Origin: Desulfuromonadaceae bacterium
GTDB taxonomy: Bacteria > Desulfobacterota > Desulfuromonadia > Geobacterales > Pseudopelobacteraceae
Assembly (NCBI GenBank): GCA_028686145.1
Contig: JAQUCQ010000031.1
Location: forward strand, 1-16,703
DNA: 16,703 bases
Reading direction: 5' to 3'
The notes under the pieces were generated by a model that was not told the origin of the DNA, made no database searches, and was given only the letters and a program-made list of their open reading frames with translations. Made by a program: the position numbers and the translations under genes. Below, piece after piece: positions 6,705-13,442 of this stretch. Within the stretch, counting starts at the first letter, position 1; each line of letters starts with the position of its first letter.

Positions 6705-8069
6705 ATGAATTTCAAAAAAACAGTAGCAATCGTAACAGCAGCTGGCGCCCTGGCCGCAATCTCTGTCCCGGCGATGGCATTGGAAAATGAGTTTCACGGT
6801 ATGTATCGCGCCTTTGGCTACATGTCAAACGCATTTTCCGGTGGAAGTGGCTTCAATCTTGCCGCTGATTCTGCTACTGACAAATACGTGGAGCAACGCG
6901 CCCGCCTGATGTATATCGCCAAAGCAAACGACAGCTTGAAACTGGTTACGCACTTCGAGCTTGATACTAAATTTGGTGGTTCTTCATCGACGAAGTATCC
7001 TATCGGTGATGGAGGAGGCCTTGATGCGGACCGCATTTCTCTCGAAACCAAGAATGTCTACCTTGATTTCAAGATTCCTTCCACTCCTGTAGGTGCAAAG
7101 GTTGGCATCCAGCCATTTAACGATGCTTTCCAAGGTACCTTCGGTAACTTTGATGCGACCGGTGCCGTCTTTACCGGCAAATTTGATGCTCTTACCGCAA
7201 CCTATGGTTATTTCACCGTTGGCAACAGCAATACTTCTTTTGACTATAAGGCTACTCCAAATGGGATTGCTGATAGCGGTACAAATTTTCCCAGTAATTC
7301 AGGCTCACAAGACCTGAACGTACTTGATGTCAAATATGCTATCAGCAAGAATCTGACTGTTGGTACGAGCTATTACATGCAGTTGGACAAGGTTGGAACT
7401 GCAACAGTTGCTAAAAACACGGTTGGTCTGAACGCAGCTACCAAAGTCGGTCCGGTCGACCTGGCCGCATCATTTGGATTGCAGTTTGGGAAGTCAGGTG
7501 TTACGACGTTGACCAATACCGGAACAACGGCATTTGGTGGATCAGTTGTTGGCAAGATTGCCGCCGGACCGGGGAAAGTTAATGTTTCCGCTCTGTATCT
7601 ATCCGGCGATAAGGATGCTGCTGGTTACAATCACGCATGGCAGTCAATTGGTACTAGCGTCAACTATTTCAATGCTGCCAACATGTGGCTGCTCGTTAGA
7701 AACGGGGCCGAAATCAATACAGCAACCCAAATTGGTGGTTCTTCCGATATCACCAGAGGAGGCCACGGTCTCATGGGAGTCTTCGCCGGTTATGAAGGTA
7801 CTGCCGGAAAAGTGTTTTACAACGCCAACGTTGGTTATGCCAGGGTTGCCGAGAAACAAGCAGCTTACAGCTCTTCCATCGGTACCGAGCTGAATGCAAC
7901 TGTCGGCTACAAACTGTATGACAACATGTCAGCCAGCTTCACCGGTGCTTATGCGATCCTTGGCGACGGTTATGGCAAGGAAAATGTCATGCTTCTGAAT
8001 GGCAAAAATGTTGGTAAATCATACGATAACCCATTCATGACCAACATTGCACTTAACTACGCTTTCTAA
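6705..8069 (+). CDS. Outer-membrane channel protein, OmpJ-like
   Basis: The 454-residue precursor has a Sec signal peptide with cleavage likely after AMA (residue 25). The mature protein begins LENEFHG and ends NIALNYAF, with the C-terminal Phe of beta-barrel outer-membrane proteins. Amphipathic strands alternate with Gly/Ser/Asn/Thr-rich loops along the whole length. Size and style fit OmpJ, the abundant channel of Geobacter sulfurreducens reported to be needed for normal envelope structure and extracellular electron transfer; this assignment is from memory of the family, not an alignment. The start has GGAGGA 7 nt upstream. Its own promoter, long leader and strong terminator make it a probable single-gene unit, as expected for a highly expressed porin. 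It does not resemble the DcaP-like porin upstream in sequence blocks. Confidence 0.75.
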   Translation: MNFKKTVAIVTAAGALAAISVPAMALENEFHGMYRAFGYMSNAFSGGSGFNLAADSATDKYVEQRARLMYIAKANDSLKLVTHFELDTKFGGSSSTKYPIGDGGGLDADRISLETKNVYLDFKIPSTPVGAKVGIQPFNDAFQGTFGNFDATGAVFTGKFDALTATYGYFTVGNSNTSFDYKATPNGIADSGTNFPSNSGSQDLNVLDVKYAISKNLTVGTSYYMQLDKVGTATVAKNTVGLNAATKVGPVDLAASFGLQFGKSGVTTLTNTGTTAFGGSVVGKIAAGPGKVNVSALYLSGDKDAAGYNHAWQSIGTSVNYFNAANMWLLVRNGAEINTATQIGGSSDITRGGHGLMGVFAGYEGTAGKVFYNANVGYARVAEKQAAYSSSIGTELNATVGYKLYDNMSASFTGAYAILGDGYGKENVMLLNGKNVGKSYDNPFMTNIALNYAF

Positions 8070-8092
8070 TCAACGTACCACCTGATGTCTTG

Positions 8093-8121
8093 AAGGGCGG
8101 GAGCAATCCCGCCCTTTTTTT
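8093..8121 (+). terminator. Rho-independent terminator after the OmpJ-like porin
   Basis: The stem AAGGGCGGGA/TCCCGCCCTT closes on a GCAA (GNRA-type) tetraloop at 8103-8106. The T run 8115-8121 ends just before GACC. It is 24 nt downstream of the stop. Its T run also supplies the first bases of the next -35 box. Confidence 0.93.
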
Positions 8122-8148
8122 GACCTGCAGACAAAATCGTGTAATAAT
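8120..8148 (+). promoter_or_regulatory. Sigma70-like promoter of the TolB/propeller gene
   Basis: TTGACC (8120-8125) is separated by 17 nt from AATAAT (8143-8148); each box matches consensus at 5 of 6 bases. The -35 box overlaps the end of the preceding terminator T run. The start site would be near 8155, about 23 nt before the ATG. A small inverted repeat CTGAT-TGAA-ATCAG (8152-8165) lies at the transcript's 5' end. Confidence 0.6.
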
Positions 8149-8177
8149 CCCCTGATTGAAATCAGAGCGGAGGTAAA

Positions 8178-9650
8178 ATGAAAAAAATAATTATCCTGTT
8201 GACCATGTTGTTAATTCCGTTTACCGCTATTTCTTCTGTTGCTTCCCAGATGCGGGTGTTTGTTGCAGGCATGAGTGCCACAGGAGTGCAGAACCGCGAT
8301 GAAATGCAACTCACTCTGCAGACGCTGCTGGCTTCACGTCTCAACAGTGACAAGATCATAGCTGTGGGGAGCACGGGTGAAGCCGATATCGTGGTGAGCG
8401 GCACGTACGTTTCCATCGGCAAGATATTCAGTCTTGATGCCATTGCTAAAACCGCTGCCGGCAAAATAGTTACCCGGGAGTTTGTGCAGGGAGAATCACA
8501 GGATGAACTTATCCCCGCCATAGGCAAACTGGCTGAAAAGCTTTCAGCCGACCTGATCAAGTTGTATCCTGCCGGTCAGTTGGCTGCTGTTACGCAGCCG
8601 TCGCTCGCAACGGTCCCGGCGGTTGGCGCCGGACCAGTTCCCGGGAGTGATGTTATCAAGCCAAAATCGCAGGTGACAAACTCGGCTGCCGCCTGGCTGA
8701 GCAAGCGTCTGGCCGGTGCGGCAAACCTCATGGCGGTTGGGAAATTACTTTCGGACGGAAGTCGTGAAATTTTTTTGGCGGGAGATCGCCGCATTGCCTA
8801 CTACCGTCAGGGCAGCGACATGAAGTTGTTATCAGAGGCGGAGCTCGGAAACGGATATAAAATTATTTCACTTGATACGGTGGATGGAAACAACGACAGC
8901 GTTGATATTTATGTCACCATTATCCGGGCCGGCGAACTGTCCTCACAGGTGTGGCAGATCAAAGCGGATAAGCTTGTACGGGTGGCGGCTGATCTGCCCT
9001 ACTATTTCCGTGCAATCAAGGTGGCTGGCTGGCCTAAAAAACTCTATGCCCAAGCTATGGGGCGTGACGTTGATTATTATGGCGATGTCGCCGAGGCAAC
9101 CCGGAGCGGTTCAGTAATAACCTTGAAAAATCCGTTCAAATTGCCACGCTATGGCACAATATACACCTTTAATAAGTTTCATGATCGTGACGGTAAAACC
9201 TTTACGGTGGTCATCAACCCTGACGGCTATCTGGTCGTCTATGATGAGGAATTAAAGGAACTCTGGCGCAGTAATGACAAATTCGGCGGTTCGGAATTGT
9301 ATTTCCAAAGAGAAGATGACGCCAATTTCCGGGTGACCGGCGACAAGTATCGCTGGATCTTTATGAATCAATGCATCCAGGTCACGTCCAAGGGAGAGAT
9401 CCTGATTGGTAAAAATGAGGGTTTCTGGGTGCTGGGCAATGCCCGTTCCTACAAACGCGGCGCTGTCTATTGCCTGCTCTGGAACGGCTCAAGTCTTGAT
9501 GAAAAATGGCGCACACAGGAAACCCAGAATTATATGCCCGATTACTTTTACGACGAAGCGCATAATGAACTGCTGATCCTGCAGACCGTGCAACGGCCCG
9601 GAATAACCACGAACGGAGCCTCATCTCTTACAATCAGAAAAGTTGAGTAA
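8178..9650 (+). CDS. Exported protein: TolB-like N-domain plus putative FG-GAP/VCBS-type beta-propeller
   Basis: This 490-residue protein has an N-terminal signal peptide (MKK, then a long hydrophobic stretch, cleavage near VAS at residue 23). Residues about 24-130 read like a TolB/FlgO-type domain: strand RVFVAGM, a helix, then ADIVVSGTYVSIG, a strand with AAGKIVTREF, and a closing helix, the pattern of TolB-like periplasmic domains. A Pro/Ala-rich linker (about 131-165) follows. Residues about 180-490 contain repeated beta-rich units with acidic turns such as DTVDGNNDSVDI and HDRDGKTFTV, as in integrin-type FG-GAP/VCBS propellers, some of which bind calcium. A periplasmic or surface location is likely. 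The ATG has GGAGG at 8169-8173. It has its own promoter and terminator. No enzyme motif is visible; a scaffold or binding role is an inference. Confidence 0.72.
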   Translation: MKKIIILLTMLLIPFTAISSVASQMRVFVAGMSATGVQNRDEMQLTLQTLLASRLNSDKIIAVGSTGEADIVVSGTYVSIGKIFSLDAIAKTAAGKIVTREFVQGESQDELIPAIGKLAEKLSADLIKLYPAGQLAAVTQPSLATVPAVGAGPVPGSDVIKPKSQVTNSAAAWLSKRLAGAANLMAVGKLLSDGSREIFLAGDRRIAYYRQGSDMKLLSEAELGNGYKIISLDTVDGNNDSVDIYVTIIRAGELSSQVWQIKADKLVRVAADLPYYFRAIKVAGWPKKLYAQAMGRDVDYYGDVAEATRSGSVITLKNPFKLPRYGTIYTFNKFHDRDGKTFTVVINPDGYLVVYDEELKELWRSNDKFGGSELYFQREDDANFRVTGDKYRWIFMNQCIQVTSKGEILIGKNEGFWVLGNARSYKRGAVYCLLWNGSSLDEKWRTQETQNYMPDYFYDEAHNELLILQTVQRPGITTNGASSLTIRKVE

Positions 9651-9676
9651 GTGGACTTGATATAATGAACCTGAAG

Positions 9677-9706
9677 AAAAATGGCGGGAGCGATCCCGCC
9701 ATTTTT
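9677..9706 (+). terminator. Rho-independent terminator, possibly bidirectional
   Basis: The stem AAAAATGGCGGGA/TCCCGCCATTTTT has a GCGA (GNRA-type) loop at 9690-9693. The A tract on one side and T tract on the other could stop transcription in both directions. It lies 26 nt after the TolB/propeller stop. Its core differs from the terminator at 8095-8114 by one loop base and the outermost pair. Confidence 0.92.
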
Positions 9707-9715
9707 GCCTTTTCT

Positions 9716-9749
9716 TTGACGATTAGCGAGAGCTGTGCTACATTCTCGC
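9716..9749 (+). promoter_or_regulatory. parAB promoter with overlapping inverted repeat
   Basis: TTGACG (9716-9721) is separated by 17 nt from TACATT (9739-9744). The inverted repeat GCGAGA (9726-9731)/TCTCGC (9744-9749) spans the spacer and the end of the -10 box, a position where a repressor could block RNA polymerase. Autoregulation by ParA/ParB is possible but not shown. Confidence 0.55.
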
Positions 9750-9920
9750 GGCGCGAAATCCGTGGAATATATGTGATTATTATGTCTGATCGGGTGCTGC
9801 AAGCTTACGAATGATATTTTGCCTTTTAAATAAGTATGTTAGCCGCGTTGATCTTTGTCAGCAAAACACAGAAAATTATTTATTACTTACAAAGTGCCCA
9901 TTGAAAAGAGTCTGATCCAC

Positions 9921-10703
9921 TTGAAACCACCAGCCAAAATAATCTGCATTGCCAATCAGAAAGGTGGCGTCGGCAAAACGACTACTGCCGTCAATCTTGC
10001 CGCATGTCTGGCTGCAGCGGAAAGGCCGACCCTGTTGATCGATATCGATCCTCAAGGCAATGCAACCAGCGGCGTCGGGGTGGATAAATCCGTGCTCAAG
10101 CGCACCGTGTACGATGCATTGATCAATGAGGTTGATCCAGGTGGGTTGATTGTCGATACCGGCCATCCTTTTCTGCATATCCTGCCGGCTAACTCTGATC
10201 TTGCCGGCGCCGAGCTGGAGTTGGCTTCAGAAATTGCACGCGAGCAGCGCCTCAAATTCGTTTTGTCATCGCTTGCTGAAAACTATCATTACATCATTAT
10301 TGATTGCCCTCCGTCACTGAACCTTCTGACTATTAATGCCATGACAGCCGCCAATTCGGTGTTGATACCGCTTCAGTGTGAATTTTATGCCATGGAGGGG
10401 TTTTCTCAAATTCTGCATACAATCAAGCTGATCCAGAAAATGCTAAATCCGTTATTAAAAATTGAGGGCATCCTGTTGACTATGTATGATGCCCGCAGCA
10501 ATCTGGGGAAGGATGTGGCAGAGGAAATTCGCAGCCATTTTCCCGGTCAGGTGTTTGAGTCTGTTATCCCCCGCAATATTCGTCTTGCGGAGGCGCCCAG
10601 CCATGGTAAGCCGATCATTTATTATGATATCACATCGCGCGGAGCAGCCAGCTATCTCCAACTGGCCCGTGAGATTATTGAGAGGGAGAGAATACATGGC
10701 TAG
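9921..10703 (+). CDS. parA: Chromosome-partitioning ATPase ParA (Soj family)
   Basis: ParA is a cytoplasmic ATPase that binds DNA non-specifically and drives segregation of ParB-parS complexes. The deviant Walker A motif KGGVGKTTT (Lys14 and Lys19), the A' motif LLIDIDPQGN (Asp41/Asp43) and Walker B IIIDCPPS are all present. The start is uncertain: in-frame candidates are TTG 9855, GTG 9894 and TTG 9921. I chose 9921 because it gives 260 residues beginning just before the conserved IICIANQKGG strand, as in Soj proteins, and has a purine-rich GAAAAGAG upstream; the other two have no ribosome site. Starting at 9855 would add 22 residues. The 3' end overlaps parB by 8 nt, so translation is probably coupled. 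Confidence 0.93.
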   Translation: MKPPAKIICIANQKGGVGKTTTAVNLAACLAAAERPTLLIDIDPQGNATSGVGVDKSVLKRTVYDALINEVDPGGLIVDTGHPFLHILPANSDLAGAELELASEIAREQRLKFVLSSLAENYHYIIIDCPPSLNLLTINAMTAANSVLIPLQCEFYAMEGFSQILHTIKLIQKMLNPLLKIEGILLTMYDARSNLGKDVAEEIRSHFPGQVFESVIPRNIRLAEAPSHGKPIIYYDITSRGAASYLQLAREIIERERIHG

Positions 10704-11550
10704 AATCGGCGGCCTCGGCAAAGGAATGGCTGCGTTGTTGCAAGTGACGGAAACGGTTGATGAGTCAAAAAACTATTTTGTTTGCCCAATCGAAAAGATT
10801 CGTCCCAATCGCAATCAGCCACGTAAACATTTTTCACCGGAAAAACTGGAAGAGCTGGCGGCGTCAATTCGTGAAAAGGGCATTATCCAGCCCTTGATAG
10901 TCACCAGAAAAGAAGATGGCTATGAGATCATTGCCGGCGAACGTCGCTGGCGGGCCGCGCAGAAGGCAGGGCTGCATGAAATCCCGGTTGTTATCCGTGA
11001 TGCTACTCCCGATGCGGTTATGGAGCTGGCTCTGATTGAGAATATTCAGAGACAGGATCTGAATGCGATAGAAGAAGCGTATGCCTATCGTTCACTCGTA
11101 GAGCAGTTCAGTATTTCTCAGGAGGATGTGGCGCGCAGAGTAGGCAAAAATCGTACAACGGTTACTAATGCGCTTCGGTTACTCAAGCTGCCGGATGAGA
11201 TCCAGGGGGATATTGTTGAAGATCGGCTCAGTATGGGGCATGCGCGCGCCTTGCTGGCGCTTGAAAGCGCTGATTTGATTGAAAAGGTGCGCCACGAGAT
11301 ACTTCGCCGGCAATTAAGCGTACGGGCGACAGAAGATCTTGTGCGAAAATTGAAAGTTAATCCTCACCCAACTGCGACTAAAAGGATGCAACAGCCGGAC
11401 CTGTTGATGACGTCGCTGGAAGAACAGCTTCAAAAACGTTTCCAGTCACGGGTTGCGATCCGTAAGGTCGGTTCAAAAGGCGGCAGGCTTGAAATCCATT
11501 TCAGTGATTCTGATGAATTAACCCGCATTATTGATCTGCTGGATGTGTAG
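10696..11550 (+). CDS. parB: Chromosome-partitioning CTPase ParB (Spo0J family)
   Basis: ParB binds parS sites, clamps and spreads on DNA using CTP, and recruits ParA and condensin. The 284 residues show an N-terminal RIGGLGKGMAALL segment (the ParA-contacting region in this family), the IRPNRNQPRK and GIIQPLIV blocks, the CTP-binding motif GERRWRAAQ, ENIQRQDLNAIEEA, and the helix-turn-helix around SQEDVARRVGKNRTTVTNALRLLKLP, followed by a C-terminal dimer domain. The start is the ATG at 10696, with AGGGAGAG at 10682-10690; the frame is open upstream only because it lies inside parA. Known parS consensus is TGTTTCACGTGAAACA-like; no such site was found in this window. Confidence 0.95.
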   Translation: MARIGGLGKGMAALLQVTETVDESKNYFVCPIEKIRPNRNQPRKHFSPEKLEELAASIREKGIIQPLIVTRKEDGYEIIAGERRWRAAQKAGLHEIPVVIRDATPDAVMELALIENIQRQDLNAIEEAYAYRSLVEQFSISQEDVARRVGKNRTTVTNALRLLKLPDEIQGDIVEDRLSMGHARALLALESADLIEKVRHEILRRQLSVRATEDLVRKLKVNPHPTATKRMQQPDLLMTSLEEQLQKRFQSRVAIRKVGSKGGRLEIHFSDSDELTRIIDLLDV

Positions 11551-11765
11551 TTCCGAAGACAAATCTATCTCATATTTAAAAAACGGTAAGAGAAATAATC
11601 AATGAGAAGCATGAACACGCCTTTCATTGTTTCAGTAAATTTAAAACCGCTGCTGAGTGACATAACTATCTGATTTAATGTTTTATTTAGCTGTGAATCA
11701 CTGCAACTATCGTGTTAAATCAATAATTTCAAAATAAATATATAGCCATTGTGTGAGCAATTTCC

Positions 11766-11793
11766 TTGACATTAGTCTGATTGTCGTGATAGC
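11766..11793 (+). promoter_or_regulatory. Candidate distal promoter of the atp operon
   Basis: A perfect TTGACA (11766-11771) is followed after 16 nt by a poor -10, GATAGC (11788-11793). It could give a leader of about 60 nt before the GTG start of the b' gene. Confidence 0.35.
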
Positions 11794-11803
11794 TAACCTC
11801 TGT

Positions 11804-11833
11804 TTTACACCCATCTCTGGGATACAGTATACA
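11804..11833 (+). promoter_or_regulatory. Candidate proximal promoter of the atp operon
   Basis: TTTACA (11804-11809) is separated by 18 nt from TATACA (11828-11833). Transcription would start near 11840, about 20 nt upstream of the b' start codon. It may work in tandem with the candidate at 11766. Confidence 0.4.
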
Positions 11834-11861
11834 ACTCAGCATGCCTGGCAAGGGGTAGTAC

Positions 11862-12287
11862 GTGATAGAATTAAATTTGTCATTTGTAATCCAGTTAATC
11901 AATTTCGGTATCCTCGTTTACATTCTCAACACATTTCTCTATAAGCCGATCCGCAAGGTGTTGGCGGACCGCCGTAACGTAATCGAATCGGCCCGCGAGA
12001 AGACTGTTTCCGTCGATGCTGAAGTGCAGAGCAAGATGACTCAGTATGAAGCTCGTTTGCATGCGGCCAAAGCTGAAGCGGGTGCCCGCCGTGCTGAAGC
12101 GCTGAAGCTTGCTCAGGTTGAAGAGGCCGCGGTGCTTGAAAAAGCTCGCAAGCAGGCATCCGATTCATTGGCTTCAATTCGGCAGAAGGTTGCCAAAGAA
12201 GCTGGTGAAGCACGAGAGCTTCTGAAAAAGCAGGTTGAGGTTCTGTCCGATGATATTTGCGAGAAAATTCTCGGGAGGAGCCTGTAG
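11862..12287 (+). CDS. atpF': ATP synthase Fo subunit b'
   Basis: This is one of two different b-type subunits forming the peripheral stalk of F1Fo ATP synthase. The 141 residues have one N-terminal membrane helix (about 5-25, LSFVIQLINFGILVYILNTF), then LYKPIRKVLADRR, then a long Ala/Glu/Lys-rich helix that forms a right-handed coiled coil with subunit b. The GTG start has AGGGG at 11851-11855 (6-nt spacing). It is the first gene of the operon, 2 nt before subunit b. The hydrophobic segment directly at the N-terminus without a signal peptide distinguishes it from the following b gene. Confidence 0.9.
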   Translation: MIELNLSFVIQLINFGILVYILNTFLYKPIRKVLADRRNVIESAREKTVSVDAEVQSKMTQYEARLHAAKAEAGARRAEALKLAQVEEAAVLEKARKQASDSLASIRQKVAKEAGEARELLKKQVEVLSDDICEKILGRSL

Positions 12288-12289
12288 TT

Positions 12290-12895
12290 ATGAGTATGGT
12301 ATCCAATCGCTCCAAAAAAATTATAATCACGCTGGCATATATCTCTGCCGTTGTTCTTCTTGCCTCTGCCGGTTTTGCTTCTGAAGGCGGTGCTCATCAT
12401 CCGGACAGTGGCGCTCAGATGAAAGATTTCGGCTGGCGAGTGCTCAACTTCGCTGTTCTGGTCGCTATTCTTGTCTGGGCTTTAAAAAAAGCTGATGTCA
12501 GAGGGTCACTGGCTGCTCGTCAGGCTGGTATTGAAAAGAGTCTAAAAGATGCAGAAGTCGCTCGCGACGCAGCTGAAGCAAAGTTGCGCGAATACAGCGT
12601 TAAGCTTGATCAGGCATCAAAAGAGATTGATGAGCTTCATGCGGCAATTGTTCGCGAAGGCGAGCTGGAAAAGAGTCGCATTATTGCAGAAGCGAATGTT
12701 GCAGCAGAAAAAATAGTTGCACAGGCCGCATTGTCTGCAGAGCAGGAAACAGTAAAAGCTCGCAATGAACTGCGTGCCGAAGCTGCCAGGCTTGCGGTAG
12801 AGATTGCAACCGGTAAGCTGACCGGTGCGGTCCAAAAGAATGACCACGACCGATTTGTCGGCGAATATCTTGACAAGGTGGTACAGATCCAGTGA
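12290..12895 (+). CDS. atpF: ATP synthase Fo subunit b
   Basis: This is the second peripheral-stalk subunit (201 residues). The ATG at 12290 is chosen because GGGAGGAG (12273-12280) lies 9 nt upstream; the frame stays open upstream only by overlap with b'. Unlike b', it begins with a signal-peptide-like segment: basic NRSKK, hydrophobic IIITLAYISAVVLL, then ASAGFAS before a polar EGGAHH stretch. The usual b-type membrane helix (VLNFAVLVAILVWAL) follows, then a long charged coiled coil to the end. If the first segment is cleaved, the mature N-terminus would be periplasmic, which fits b-subunit topology. Its stop overlaps the delta gene by 4 nt. Confidence 0.92.
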   Translation: MSMVSNRSKKIIITLAYISAVVLLASAGFASEGGAHHPDSGAQMKDFGWRVLNFAVLVAILVWALKKADVRGSLAARQAGIEKSLKDAEVARDAAEAKLREYSVKLDQASKEIDELHAAIVREGELEKSRIIAEANVAAEKIVAQAALSAEQETVKARNELRAEAARLAVEIATGKLTGAVQKNDHDRFVGEYLDKVVQIQ

Positions 12896-13434
12896 TCAAT
12901 AACGCAATTGCGAGACGATACGCCAAGGCGCTTGTACAGCTTGGCTCGGAGGGTGGCCTCATAGACATTTTCCGTGATGAGTTGTCGGTAGTTAGCAGGC
13001 TATTCAGAGATAATGGAGAATTGCGAGCAGTATTTGCAGATCCGGCCATAACTCTGGAACAAAAAAAGAACATCATGAAGGATCTTGTCGGCAAAGCTGG
13101 CTGCTCAGAGCTGGTGGGAAACTTTCTGATGTTGCTGGTTGACAAGAACCGCGTCGTCTTTCTGGGCCAGATAGTTGATACCTATGAAAAGCTGGCGGAT
13201 GAATTCTCCGGTGTGATTCGTCCGGTCATCACCACCGCTTATCCGCTGGACGATAGTCAGATTGTTGCTATTCAGGGCGCATTGGAAAAAAAGACGGGCA
13301 AGAAGGTTGTGCCGCAGATGATAGTTGATCACTCCCTGTTAGGTGGTGTGATTACGCAGATTGATGATATAGCATACGACAACAGTATCAAGACTCAGCT
13401 TAAACGGATTAAAGATATATTACAGAAGGGGTAG
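12892..13434 (+). CDS. atpH: ATP synthase F1 subunit delta
   Basis: Delta joins the peripheral stalk to the top of the alpha/beta hexamer. The 180 residues match family length. The N-terminus (NNAIARRYAKALVQL) is the typical helical domain that binds alpha. The C-terminal part contains the conserved GGVITQIDDIAYDNSIKTQL-type segment (the G-x-x-x-x-x-D-x-x-x-D-x-S-I family pattern). Translation starts at GTG 12892 inside the end of the b gene (GTGA overlap), with AAGGTGG about 10 nt upstream, so coupling with atpF is likely. Confidence 0.94.
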   Translation: MINNAIARRYAKALVQLGSEGGLIDIFRDELSVVSRLFRDNGELRAVFADPAITLEQKKNIMKDLVGKAGCSELVGNFLMLLVDKNRVVFLGQIVDTYEKLADEFSGVIRPVITTAYPLDDSQIVAIQGALEKKTGKKVVPQMIVDHSLLGGVITQIDDIAYDNSIKTQLKRIKDILQKG

Positions 13435-13442
13435 GAGCATCC

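Larger units (their letters stand above)
11551..11861 (+). promoter_or_regulatory. 311-nt AT-rich gap between parB and the atp operon
   Basis: No gene can be supported here. A 23-codon frame (11602-11673) has only a weak GGTAAGAG upstream and no recognisable product. No terminator hairpin with a T run was found after parB, so read-through into atp is possible. The last 100 nt contain the two promoter candidates listed separately. Confidence 0.5.

Noticed and set aside
11602..11673. 23-codon small gene between parB and the atp operon
   Set aside because: There is a weak ribosome site, no recognisable product, and such frames are expected by chance in a 311-nt gap.
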